64,000 nucleotides of DNA, from assembly GCF_017591425.1 (NCBI RefSeq), contig NW_024464918.1:6446001-6510000 (forward strand), read 5' to 3'. Below the pieces are notes generated by a model that did no database searches, was not told the DNA's origin, and worked only from the letters and a program-made list of their open reading frames with translations. Shown here one piece after another: positions 43,160 to 53,639 of this stretch. Every line of letters starts with the position of its first letter. Position 1 is the stretch's first letter. A program made the translations under genes and the position numbers. Source of the DNA: Ochotona curzoniae. Its lineage: Eukaryota; Chordata; Mammalia; Lagomorpha; Ochotonidae.

Positions 43160-46100
43160 AGAGCCCCTCTGAGGGCGGAGGAGGAATCCATATGTTTATG
43201 AGCCGTCCTCATGCTGACAAAACCTGCACCTGTTCTCTGAGCTCTAGGAAAAAAATCAGAGCAACAGAGGGGGAACAAGAGAGGATTCTTGGCTTTTTTT
43301 CATCATTGTAATTGCTTTGGTCTTCCCTAAAAGCATCTAGCTTTCAAAAAATCCTGGCTGGTTATGTCCTAGACATCCAGTTCCTCCAGTATAAAGCCGC
43401 TGTGGCCCCAGGCGACTGCCCCAGGCTTGCCACAGGGTCTCGGCTTCCTGCCGAGAGTCACTCTTGCCTTCCTGGCTGAGCCTGCTCTCCTCCAACAGAC
43501 AGCCCGGGCTCATTTACCGAATTTCAGAATACTTCTCTACTCCCAGAGCCGAGTCCTGCTGGACAAGGCAAGGCAACGCGGGGTCAGGTCCTCCTCGGGC
43601 TCCAGGCACTGCACTTCCTCACGGTGCTGCCTCACTCTGCAGCTTACAGCCGGTGTTTCGTTGTTGTTTGTTTTCTGCAATGCGGTACCAGGAGAGCAGG
43701 GGCAGAGCTGCTGGCATGAGGAAGGCTGGGCACCAAGCCCCCCAACAACCCTTGCCAATATCTGCCTGTGGAAGCTTCTTTGGGGGGGCTCTTGTTATGG
43801 GAAACAGGCCTGGGCCACCTGATCCTCCTCCAGGCCACCATCTTCCTGACTCAGACCCCTAGCTCACCTGCAACACCTCCCTATGCACCTCCGAACTGTG
43901 CCTTATTCCATCCACCCAGCCACTTCATAGATGAGGGAGCATGGATCCTGCTCGGGCTCTGTAACTTGCCTTAAGTCACACATCTGACAAACAGCCAGCC
44001 CTCAGATCATATCTCCAGAACAGGTGACCACAGTGTCAGTTCAGCAGAGAAAAGCTCGTGGACAATCCTGGGAAAGGAGAGCTGATTTTTTTTGTTTCGT
44101 TTTTCTTTTTTCTGCTCTTGTTCTGCCTCCCTTGTATCCAGAATACTCGAGAGGGAAGGGATTAACGAACTTTCCAGGGAACGTGGGTCACTTGCACAGC
44201 TTCGGACTTCGTTCCCAGAGGGGCTGCCCCACAGCGTCAGTACCTGCCCTGCAGGGTCTCAGCTATTCATACCGCTATCCCTCCAGCCCTCCATTAGCCT
44301 CCACTGCAAGGTTTCAGGGAGGAGAAGGTGGGACTCTGTGGCCCTTTCAGCTCTGAGCATCCCCGGAGGACCCGAAATGTTCCAGGAGAGCCAAGGGCAT
44401 CTCAAGGCATAAAGAAGGCAGTGAGAAAAGATAGGCTGATGGGTGAATGCCAGGCAAGTGAAAGACAGGACATAAGGAGAGGGAGAAAGAAGGGGCATGA
44501 TGCAAGAATGCCACCTGTGCATTTGGGTATCCACAGGACTCCAGTTATGGAGAGCTCTGAGTGCCAAGCCAGACACAGAGCCAATGGAATTGTTCAAGAC
44601 TAGGAATAGCATGACAGCATCTGACTTAGGACTAGAACTGGCATCCAAGTTGAGAGAAAAGCTGGGAAAGGGCCAGTTGGCCACTTTGGGGCAGGAAAAC
44701 TTTGATTTCCAGAGGAAAAGCCCCAAGATTCATCCTGGAAAGGGTATCCTGGAATTTTCCCAGTATCCCTCCCATTCTCCATACCTGCCCCAAGCTCCCG
44801 CTAGGGTTGCCTGAGCTTTTTGTTCCAACACACCTGGCCCAACACAGAGTCCACTTGTCCTCTCCAAAGTGTTGCCCAGGGTTGTAGGACCCAGCTGGCC
44901 ACTAGCTTCCCTTGTGCTCATCACCTGTGGGCCCGATCCTAAACCAGGAAAGACAGCAAAAAAGGGCATGCCTGTCTCTAGGTGAGGATTAGAGAGGGTT
45001 CTGGGGCCATCCATGACATTTCAGAAGCTCTGACTTATGCCAAATGCAAGGGCCACTAAGCAACTTCTCTCCAAAAATGAAGTTCCGCCACTAACTGAAG
45101 TTTAAAATTCTGTATCAGAGAGCAGTCCCTGGGGACAGGAAGAAGGTTGGTTGTCCCTTTGTCCCCTGTAAAGCGGGGTTTGGTGTTTGCTAAGCTACAT
45201 GCTCAAGAGGTAGTGAGCTCAGCTTCCCCCAAGCAGGATTAAGGAGAAGGGAGGGGAATGTTTCCTTTTGACTCTAACAAGGGGCCCTGAAATAGCTGAT
45301 AAAATGGGTGTATTTCCTTAAAAGCTCTGTGTAAAGTGTAAACTACAAACTGTCAATGTAAAATGCTATTGTTATTGCTGCTGTTGTTGCTATTAACTGA
45401 TGTGCCGCAAGGCCCTTTTTAGAAGATAACTTTGCCTTTTTCAAGCTCATAGCAAAGAACCCAGGTCTGATACTTCAGAAATATGAGAAGGGAGAGGGGA
45501 GAGGACAAGAAGGGAGAACTCTAGGAATTGAGACAGAAAAAAGCTCGAGGACAATCCTAGGAGCCCAGGAATGGCCAGGGCCCTGCCCTGCACCTGGCAC
45601 AGCTACCATCGCATTGAACCGCAAAGCTGGGCACTCACCCACTGCTGTCATTGGGAACACACGCCCAATAGCAACCCGTGCCCAGAACCTCAAAAACACA
45701 CAGGATCCCACATCTCAGAGCTGAAGGAGCGCAGTGGGTCACGGGTAGGTGGATAAATGAGGGTTGAACCAACAAAAAAAAAAAAAAAAAGAAAGAAAGA
45801 AAAGAAACACCAAAGTGATACCATTTGTGGAAACCAAAAGCAGGAAAAGACCCAGTTATCCATCCAGGCCAAAGTTCTTCATGCTGTTCCAGAGTGCAGC
45901 TCGGGACAGACACTCCTGCTTTCCTGTCCTCCTCACTGCCCTCATGGTCATCTCCCTGTGCACGCTCAGCTGGCCAGGTAGCTGGGGACAGCTCCATGTT
46001 TGCTAGTCTGAGTTAAACAGTGCCTAATCAAACACATGAGGAAAGCCGGTGGGAGACACTGGGGAGCAGAACTGATCGAGGCAAAACTGGGCAATTGGCA

Positions 46101-47330
46101 AATCTAGTTTGTCTAGTTCAACCATAGGTTCTAATAGCAAAATCTCTCTAAGACTTGTTGAAAACAGTGTTACAGTGCTGCTTGCCCACTATGGAATCAA
46201 CAATGTGCATTCTTTTTCAACAGACTGTTATATTCCGATGTCATTTAAATAAATGGAGAAGTCACAGATGCTTTTGTGACGACCTTGACTCAGCCCTGCT
46301 CCACGTGTGTGCTTTGTTTTCACTCCTGACTTTTACATCCTCTAGGGCCAAAGGCCTGCAAGCATGGGACATGGCCAAGTCCGGTAGGAAAGTAGTTTAA
46401 ACAAACAAATCCGTTTCTTGAAACATCAAGTGAGAAAAATGTATCCAGACTGCGTCAGAGACCTGGGAGAGAAAACCCAGCCTGTGTTTCGTGGGCTGGA
46501 GACGATGCGGTCTGGACAGCCACACATTGGGCAGCTAGGGTCCTGGGAAGAGGGAACAGCTCCACCTCGGGGAAGATCACTGACGGACACTCAAGCATCT
46601 CATGAAGTGCCCTCCCGTGTTCACGCCTTCAACAGCCACCTACAGGGCAGCCGCCATGCACCAGGCTCTATGTCAACCTTTCAGTACTCGCAGGTCCTTC
46701 TGCTGCTGCTGTTGTAAATGATATGGTGGAGGCCAATCAGCCAACATATAAAGGTAACTCACTTCAGATAAGCAAGTGGGGGAAACAGAAGAGCTGGGTG
46801 CGTGCCTGACACAGAGGTCAAGGACGACCTTTGCAGACTTGGGACATTGGAGTGAGGCAAGCATGCAGCCGCTTACCTGCACTTGTGTGGGTGGGGAGCA
46901 TGACATATCCCCAGGGGCCAGAGATGATGACCGAACAAGAAAGAGAATTCACTCCCCACCATCCCATCCTGGGGCATGCCGAAAAGGATACGGGGCTTTG
47001 GAACAAGAATTGGTTAACAAGACGAAGACTGCCACTTGGTGGTTGGAGGGCACTCTTATTTTCCTGGCAAATGGCTCTGTGCCTTTCCAATGGAGGGCCC
47101 ATCATCTAGAGAAAACGCTGGCAGGTGGAAGGGGCAACATGGGCTGGAAAAAGGCCCGGTCCCTGTGGCCCTAGGACTATTAGTCCTTTTGCATCTGGTA
47201 TTCCCAGAGCAAGACAGGGATTCACAAGCCAAGTGCCCTGAGACTCTGCCAAATATGCCCCTGGCAAACAGGGAGGAGGAAATCCCAGAGCCTATGGAAC
47301 TGAATCCTGAAAAATGAAAATTAAGAAAAC
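43160..47330. other. Intergenic/possible distal 3' UTR, no gene seen
   Basis: About 4.2 kb downstream of SLIT3 of mostly unique sequence without interspersed repeats I recognise. An A17 run followed by GAAA units (45774-45805) and a short GCTGCTGTT repeat (46700) are the only low-complexity tracts. If SLIT3 uses a distal poly(A) site this would be transcribed 3' UTR; sequence alone cannot show this. Confidence 0.6.
45774..45805. repeat. Poly(A)/(GAAA) tract
   Basis: Seventeen A residues followed by GAAAGAAAGAAAAGAAA. It could be the tail of an eroded retroelement, but no body is recognised upstream. Confidence 0.85.
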
Positions 47331-47950
47331 AATGCCCCTGACATTAGTGCCATGTCTTTAAGCATAAATGAATCGGAAAAAGTAGACAGAGATGAATTTG
47401 TGCTGACACGTGGCTTGCTGGACAACCTGGGAGCCAACAACCTCTATTTTATATATTTAAACAAGGAAACCCGCTACCTGGATTCGGGACCCACAGGTAA
47501 AGGCTGAACATACTTCCACTAAAAGAAAATCCGAGACATTGTAAGAACCCATGTTATTCCACAAGTAAACAATTCCATACCATAATAGTTTGTTTTTGCA
47601 CAAATTTAAAATGCTGTATAAAGCTATCTTTAGGATATGTGCCTATCCAGTATATATAATACAGGAATAAATTTGCATTTAGAACTGTGTCCACTCAGAA
47701 GATACCTCATTAGATCTTGCAAATATTGCATAATTTGTGGAGAAAAAAACCAGAGTCCTCAATTTAATCTGTTTATCCATCTCTCAAACTCTTTTTCACA
47801 TGCGTTCACTGCACAACTTCTCAACTGACCAAGATTTACCTCCCTGGAGACTTATGGCAATGCCTGGAGATACTTATTTCCTGACTAGGACATAAGGTAC
47901 TACTGACATCTAATGACCACGGCTGCTGTTACACGACCTACAATACTCAA
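47331..47950. other. AT-rich unique block, candidate conserved non-coding element
   Basis: No repeat signature. Features include CTATTTTATATATTTAAACAAG, TTTGCACAAATTTAAAATGC, ATATATAATACAGGAATAAATTTGC and a non-canonical or AATAAA signal at about 47667-47672. See findings. Confidence 0.4.
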
Positions 47951-47954
47951 GGCA

Positions 47955-48065
47955 GTCCACAGCAGTCATCATACAGAAGATGCCAAAAAAATGGAAAGAT
48001 ATTCTATCTTCACTCATTGGAAGAAAACTATTTAAATGTCAATATTATACTCTATGGATTGTAAG
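47955..48065 (+). mobile_element. Short L1 ORF2 fragment, + orientation
   Basis: 'GATGCCAAAAAAATGGAAAG', 'TCACTCATTGGAAGAAAAC' and 'TTTAAATGTCAATATTATAC' are typical of the L1 ORF2 C-terminal region. Confidence 0.65.
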
Positions 48066-48081
48066 CAATCATTAAAATACC

Positions 48082-48320
48082 AGGGAGGCAGGCACCTGGC
48101 CTCCCATCTTGGTCACTTGGGCCACCGTATCCCACACTGGAGTCCCTGGCTTTGAGCTTCCAGCTTTGCTCCTGATTCCAGCTTCCTGCGAAGGCAGACC
48201 TTATGATGGCTCAAGTGTAGCTCGGATCTACCACCCACATGGGAGGTCCAGATTGAGTTTTTGCTCCTGGCTTCAGGGATTTGGGGAATGATCCAGCAAT
48301 GAGAGTTATCTAATTTTCTT
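48082..48320 (+). repeat. Old SINE, + orientation
   Basis: 'GGCACCTGGCCTCCC', 'GAGTCCCTGGCTTTGAGC', 'CCACATGGGAGGTCCAGATTG', 'TTTGGGGAATGATCCAGC'. Older lagomorph subfamily. Confidence 0.75.
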
Positions 48321-48354
48321 TCTTCTTCTTCTTCTTTTTTTAAAGATTTATTTA

Positions 48355-48650
48355 CACGCCTGTGCGATGACTCAGTGGCTAAACGCTCACCTTGCAAGCA
48401 CCAGGATCCCATATGGGTGCCAGTTTATGTTCTGCTCCTCCATTTCCCACCCAGCTCCCTGCCTGTGGCCTGGGAAAGCAGTCGAGGATGGCCCAAAGTC
48501 TTGAGACCCTGCATCTCTGTGGGAGACCCAGAAAAAGCTCCTAGCTTAAGATTGGCTCAGCTTCAGCCGTTGCAGCCACTTGGGGAGTGAACCAACAGAC
48601 AAGATCTTTCTCTCTGTATCCCCTTCTCTCTGTAAATCTTCTTTCCAATG
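48355..48650 (+). repeat. CSINE, + orientation
   Basis: 'CTTGCAAGCACCAGGATCCC', 'GTCGAGGATGGCCCAAAG', 'CTTGGGGAGTGAACC', then 'TCTTCTTTCCAATGG'. A 14-base piece of a minus SINE start (AAAGATTTATTTAC) precedes it. Confidence 0.88.
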
Positions 48651-48655
48651 GCTTA

Positions 48656-48945
48656 TTATTATTATTATTATTATTTTACTTCAAAGTCGTAATTACAGAG
48701 TGAGGAGTGGAGCTACAGAGAAAAAGATCTTACATCTGCTGGTTTACCCCCTCAAATGGCTGCAGCAGTCAGAGCTCAACTGGTCTCCCATGTGGGTGCA
48801 GGGGCCCTTGGCCATGAGCCATCGTCTGCTGCTTTTCCAGCAGGAGCTAGATTGGAAATGGTTCACCTGGGTCTTAAACGTGTGTCTATATGGGATGCTG
48901 GCACTGCAGGCAGTGGTTTAACCTGTTATACCACAGTGCTGGCCC
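48656..48945 (-). repeat. SINE, - orientation, ATT-repeat tail
   Basis: Starts with TTATTATTATTATTATT, then 'CTGCTGGTTTACCCCC', 'CATGTGGGTGCAGGGGCCC', ends 'ACCACAGTGCTGGCCC'. It directly follows the opposite-facing SINE at 48355-48650. Confidence 0.85.
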
Positions 48946-49058
48946 TGATTGCCCCCCCTTTTTTTTTTATTAAAGGGAAGCTCTTAAAGGTTTCAGAGCT
49001 AGTCAATCTCAGGAAGACTTTCAGCTTCACAAAGAGATCAGAGGAATGGCGATGAATC

Positions 49059-50384
49059 AGGAGCCTGGTATTTATTTTTTTTATTTTTATTTTTTTTATA
49101 TGATTCCTTTTTTTTTTATTACATTGCATCATGAGACACAGTTTTACAGGCACTTGGATTCCCCCCTCCCCTCCCCAAAACCCGCTCCCCCCCCTCCATG
49201 GTGGATTCTTCCATCTTGTTTCATTACCACAGATCAAATTCAGTTGAGTTTTTTTTCCTTGCAAGCATCTACAAAACATAGAGTCCAGCATCTTATTGTG
49301 CAGATAAGTTCATCAGTTTCATGGGGAGACAGTTTCTGGTCTGAAGGTGCAGCCGAAAGAATATCAACCCAATCAATTGAAAGCCCAGACATTACATCAG
49401 TAACAATTTATAACGTACCAGACTTAGTTGAAATGATATTGTGTAACCAGCATGTTCAAAGAGAGAGAGAAAACAACAACAACAAAAAAAAAGAGTACAA
49501 GTTCTGAACCACATCCTATGACTTCTACATTGACATTACAATTATTAGTTTATATACAGCTGGGTTCTATACACCTTAAGATGGCTATAGATGACTATTC
49601 AGCTGTCTCATGTCTATTTTAATTTTAGTATTTAGCAGTTCATAGTGTTGAAGCCTGATTTTGCAGAACCTGGCTGTTTTTCGGGTAGTCTAGCTCTATA
49701 ACTGTAACAAGACATATGTCAACAGTTTAGGTGAACAGTTTTAGGAGGGGTGTGCAGAGAAATCCTCCATACCCTAGTGAGGAGCAACCAATCTTCGTGT
49801 CCCACCCAGTGAGTTATAAGTGCATCCCCCCTGCCCATTTCCTGTTTCTAAGCTTTCCTCGCTGTTCTCCATCTATTCTAGGTTTTTTTTTTTTTGTTTA
49901 TTTGTTTATTTGTTACTTTGTTTTGAGGGGTTTCTGGAGCAATCCTGACAGTCATTATGAGATAGAGTGGGGACCCAAAATTAGAAACAGGCAAGAACCA
50001 GAGAAAGCTCCTCTCCCTAGTCCTGAAGGAAGTTTACTGTTTTGTTTCTGCGGACCGCTCAGTGCTCCTGGTTGTTGTTCCGATGACCTTGGATCCTGCA
50101 AGGCAGGGTATGGGCTTCTTCCTTCCCATGTGTGAGACCCAAATGGAGGTGGGTGACCTCAGAGTTCTCGGCCTCCGAAGGCACTCCAATTCCCCGTGGT
50201 CTCCTTGGCGGTTGGGATGTAGTCCTCGGAGCTCGTACTGATAGTCCTTGGTGAGGATCTAGGAGTCTTCAGGGTTGGGATACACGCTTCCTCCTGTCTG
50301 CCTGCTCCACTCTGGGGTCCCCCCATGCTCTGTGCATATGATCTCCTATTAAGAGGTTGTTGGGATTGAGGAGCCTGGTATTTA
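49059..50384 (-). mobile_element. 5'-truncated L1 (3' UTR side), - orientation, with 16-base target duplication
   Basis: Identical 16-mers AGGAGCCTGGTATTTA occur at 49059-49074 and 50369-50384. Between them the plus strand opens with T/A-rich tail sequence (49075-49133), then a C-rich stretch (49160-49198) which on the minus strand is the G-rich polypurine tract of L1 3' UTRs, and 'AGAGTCCAGCATCTTATTG' whose reverse complement recurs in the L1 at 9150-9522. The rest is minus-sense 3' UTR-like; I do not recognise ORF2 codons in it. Confidence 0.85.
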
Positions 50385-50399
50385 AGAATACATGGTCCT

Positions 50400-50610
50400 G
50401 GGCCCGGCGCGATGGCATGGTGGTTAAGGTCCTTACCTTGCACACGCATGGGAGATCCCGTATGGGTGCTGGTTCTAATCCTGGTAACCCCGCTTCCCAT
50501 CCAGCTCCCTGCTTGTGGACTGGGAAAGCAGTCGAGGATGGTCCAAAGCCTTGGGACCCTGCACCCACGTAACAGACCCAGAAAAGGCTCCTGGCTCCTG
50601 GCTTTGGATT
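50400..50610 (+). repeat. CSINE head half, + orientation (left arm of palindrome)
   Basis: 'GGGCCCGGCGCGATGGCATGG' head through 'GGCTCCTGGCTTTGGATT', lacking the 3' half and A-tail. Pairs with 50633-50839. Confidence 0.9.
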
Positions 50611-50632
50611 AGCTCAGCCCTGGTGCTGCGCC

Positions 50633-50839
50633 ATTCCAAAGCCAGGAACCAGAACCTCCTCTGAGTCTCCCACACGGTTGCAGGGTCCCAAGGCTTTGGG
50701 CCATCCTTGACTGCTTTTCCAGGCCACAAGCAGGGAGCTGGATGGGAAGCAGGGCTGCCAGGATTAGAACCAGTGCCAATATGGTATCCCAGTGTGTTCA
50801 AGGTGAGGACTTTAGCCGCTAGACTACCATGCCGGGCCC
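50633..50839 (-). repeat. CSINE head half, - orientation (right arm of palindrome)
   Basis: 'ATTCCAAAGCCAGGAACCAG' through 'CTACCATGCCGGGCCCG': the reverse complement of the left arm with a few mismatches, also lacking the 3' half. A 22-base spacer lies between the arms. Confidence 0.9.
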
Positions 50840-50842
50840 GAT

Positions 50843-50934
50843 TCTTTTTTTTTATTCTCCTTTCTCTCTTTCTCTCTTTTTCTCTTTTTCTTTCTCTCTT
50901 TCTTTCTTCTTTTCTTTCTTTATTTCTTTCTTTC
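50843..50934. repeat. Pyrimidine-rich (TTTC/CTCTTT) tract
   Basis: About 90 bases almost purely C and T on the plus strand, starting with a T-run, between two SINEs. Confidence 0.9.
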
Positions 50935-51250
50935 ATATTTATTTATTTTTATTTGAAAGGTGCATTACAGAGAGAAGGAGAGAGAGGGGGATTCTTCCAT
51001 CTGCCGGTTCACTCCCTAACGCCAGCAACAGTTGGAGGTGAGCTGATCCAAAGCCAGGAGCCAGGACCTTCCTCCAGTCTCTAATGTGGGTGCAGAGGCC
51101 CAAGGACATGAGCTAGCTTTTGCTGCCTTCCCAGACCATTAGTGGGCAGCTGGATCACAGGCAGAGCAGTTGAGGCACAAACTGGCACCCATGTGGGATG
51201 CCAGTGCCACAGGGTGGAAGATTATCTTGTTGAGCCACCACGCCAGCCCC
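50935..51250 (-). repeat. SINE, - orientation
   Basis: 'TTATTTTTATTTGAAAGGTGC', 'CTGCCGGTTCACTCCC', 'AATGTGGGTGCAGAGGCCC', ends 'CACCACGCCAGCCCC'. Older subfamily. Confidence 0.85.
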
Positions 51251-51261
51251 TACTCGTTTGC

Positions 51262-51422
51262 GCCAGGAGGCGGGAGCTTCTTTTGGGTCTCCCAAGTGGG
51301 TGTAGGGTCTGAAGGCCTTGGGACATCCTCCGCTGCTTTCCCAGGCCACAAACAGGAAAGCAGCCGAGATCCTGGCATTTGCAAGAGGGAGGATTACCCA
51401 ACTGAGTCATTGTGCCAGGCCC
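51262..51422 (-). repeat. Partial CSINE, - orientation (head side)
   Basis: 'AGCTTCTTTTGGGTCTCCC', 'GCTGCTTTCCCAGGCCACAAAC', ends 'TCATTGTGCCAGGCCC'. Confidence 0.8.
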
Positions 51423-52440
51423 TCTACTTGCTGTTTTAAGAATAATATTTTTATCAGCAATGATATGGAAAACTATTTTTTTTTCCTCTGCTCAGCACTT
51501 CTAATTTCTTATGTACATAGCATTCCCCCACACTAGTTCCTTAATTCTTTGGACACCAGCTTGGTTCATTTGTGTTGTCTATTTCCTGGGTTAGCGTGGA
51601 CTCCGCAGATTAAGGGCTCAAGCCATGAGAGTGCCTCCAGCCACCACCTTCAATGTCAATTGCAACCATTTGGGCCTTGAGATTACCCACAATTCTATCT
51701 GACTTGACTATCTGAGGGTTCCTGCAACTCCCCTAGTTAGGTTTGATAATCTGCTAGGACACCTCACAGAACTCAGGGAAACCCTTCTGTTTATGGATTC
51801 AGTCTAAAGGATAAAAATAAAAGGTGTAGGTGACTGCCCCATTGAAGAGACACATAGAGCGAGGTCTAGCCGTTTCCAAGCGCAGGGCCCTGTCCCTATG
51901 GAGTTGGTGTGCACCACCCCCTGACACATTCTTGGGCTCAGCAACCCAGAAGCACTCTGAATTCCTTTAGAAAGGTTGCTCCCTGGAGTAACTATTGATT
52001 AAACCACTAGCCATTTGTGATTAAAGTCCCCGTCCAGGCCACTCCTTTCCCTGAGGTCAGGGGTAGGGGCTGAAACTTCCAACCCTCTTTTCCTGTGGTT
52101 GGGAACTTCCGTTGGCAAGCAATGCGCCTGCCCCCAGGGGCCAAACTCTCACAGATGCAGTCTTTGAAAGGTGCTGGTATATATCACAAAATGTCTTTTT
52201 CCACTTTTCACCGCATTTTAGGAGCTCTGTGCTGGGGACTGAAAAACAAAATACCTGCTTCTTATTAAATCATAAGGTCCACTGGCAGATTTAGAGTACA
52301 AGGTGGGTCTCATCAGCTGAAGGTCATGACAGGAAAAGGGCTGTGCTACCCTGATGACACAGGGATTCTGCCCCAGACACCTTCAGATAGGAGGCTGTAG
52401 TGGCCTTGCCTCAGTCCATCGCCGATAATGGCTCTCTTTC
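51423..52440. other. Intergenic, nothing recognised
   Basis: Unique sequence between the SINE cluster and the next SINE. AT-rich at the start (51430-51560), otherwise mixed. No open frame or repeat that I can support. Confidence 0.7.
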
Positions 52441-52560
52441 CACCCAGCGTGATAGCTCAATTGGCTAATCCTCCACCTTCACGCACTGGCATCCTAAATG
52501 AGAGCTGGTTCATGACAGCTCCACTTCCCATCCAGGTCCCTGTTTACACTGATTGAAATG
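52441..52560 (+). repeat. Partial SINE, + orientation
   Basis: 'CACCCAGCGTGATAGCTCAATTGG' head, 'CCTCCACCTTCACGC', 'CCACTTCCCATCCAGGTCCC'; then breaks off. Confidence 0.7.
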
Positions 52561-52599
52561 TCATGGAGAGCGGAGGTATGAACACATGACAAGGGTGGC

Positions 52600-52880
52600 T
52601 GAGATGCCTTGGGTACCCCAGCGTGTGTCATGGCGCCTGGGTTCCAGCTGGGCTGTATCTCCTACCAGCTTGCTGCCCCTGTGCACTCTGGGGGGCAGTG
52701 AGTGATGGCTCAGGAACTGGTGTCCCGGCCGTCCACGTGTGAGACCTGGACAGTCACGGCTCCTGGCCTCAGCCCTGTGCAGCTCCAGCTGTTTTAGGCA
52801 TTTGGGGAATGATCTAAGAAACTGGAAATCTTGTCTGGAAATCTCTCCCTCTTTCATATAGAAGAAAGCAAAACAAATAG
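52600..52880 (+). repeat. Old SINE, + orientation
   Basis: 'GCAGTGAGTGATGGCTCAGG', 'CACGTGTGAGACCTGGACAG', 'CATTTGGGGAATGATCTAAG' and a weak A-rich end. Confidence 0.6.
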
Positions 52881-53027
52881 GAAAATGCAGTGAAAGTACC
52901 AAAACATGGGTAGAAGTCACACAGTAAGGCAGAAAATTCTAGTGCCCAAGCGGCTCCCCTTAGACCTTCTTCCAAGCACTACCCTGGCCTACAATGCAGA
53001 AAGCCACCATTCTGACTAATTTTTTTT

Positions 53028-53325
53028 CTTTAAGGTTTATTTTTTATTGGAAAGTCAGATTCACAGAGAGAAGGAGAGATAGAGAGGAAAGATTCTCTGT
53101 CCGCTGGTTCACTCCCCAAGAGGGTGCGATGGCCAGAGCTGAGCCAATCCAAAGCCGGGAGCCAGGAGCTTCTTCCTGGTCTCCCACTTGGGTTCAGGGA
53201 CCCAAGATTTGGGGTCGCCCTCCACTTCTTTCCCAGGTCACAAGCAGAGAGCTGGATGGGAAGCGAAGCAGTCAGGATTGCAACCGGCACCCATATGAAA
53301 TCCCAGCAGATGCAAGGGGCCAACC
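53028..53325 (-). repeat. CSINE, - orientation
   Basis: 'AAGGTTTATTTTTTATTGGAAAG', 'CCGCTGGTTCACTCCCCAAG', 'GCTTCTTCCTGGTCTCCC', ends 'CCCATATGAAATCCC'. Confidence 0.88.
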
Positions 53326-53444
53326 ACCCTCTGGTTTCCAGGCAGTTCCTCGCAATCTTCAGGAGCGTAGTTAACTACCTCCCAGTCACCTTCGTGGCTT
53401 CTCCATCAGGAAAAAGCCCTCCTTCGATTATCTTCTCACCAGAA

Positions 53445-53632
53445 CCCGGAAGTGATAGCGTGCCTGGATTCGGAAGGCAGCCCTTCTAGTGACTGTGTGA
53501 CCTTGGGCTAGTCCCTGGAGGTGGCAGTCTTCGCATGCATGAAAGCTGGACTTTCAGATACCTGCTTCTGCGGCTCGTGAGGTCAACACAGCGCAGGCGC
53601 GTGGTGTCTCTGAGTAAGGGTTTGTGAATGCT
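53445..53632 (+). repeat. MIR SINE relic
   Basis: 'GTGACTGTGTGACCTTGGGC' + 'TAGTCCCTGG' is the MIR core, followed by a 3' end with 'GTGAGGTCAACACAGCGCAG'. Confidence 0.6.
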
Positions 53633-53639
53633 GCTAGGA

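Noticed and set aside
50475..50936. Lys/Glu/Arg-rich 153-residue minus-strand frame
   Set aside because: Translation of a SINE palindrome plus the polypyrimidine tract.
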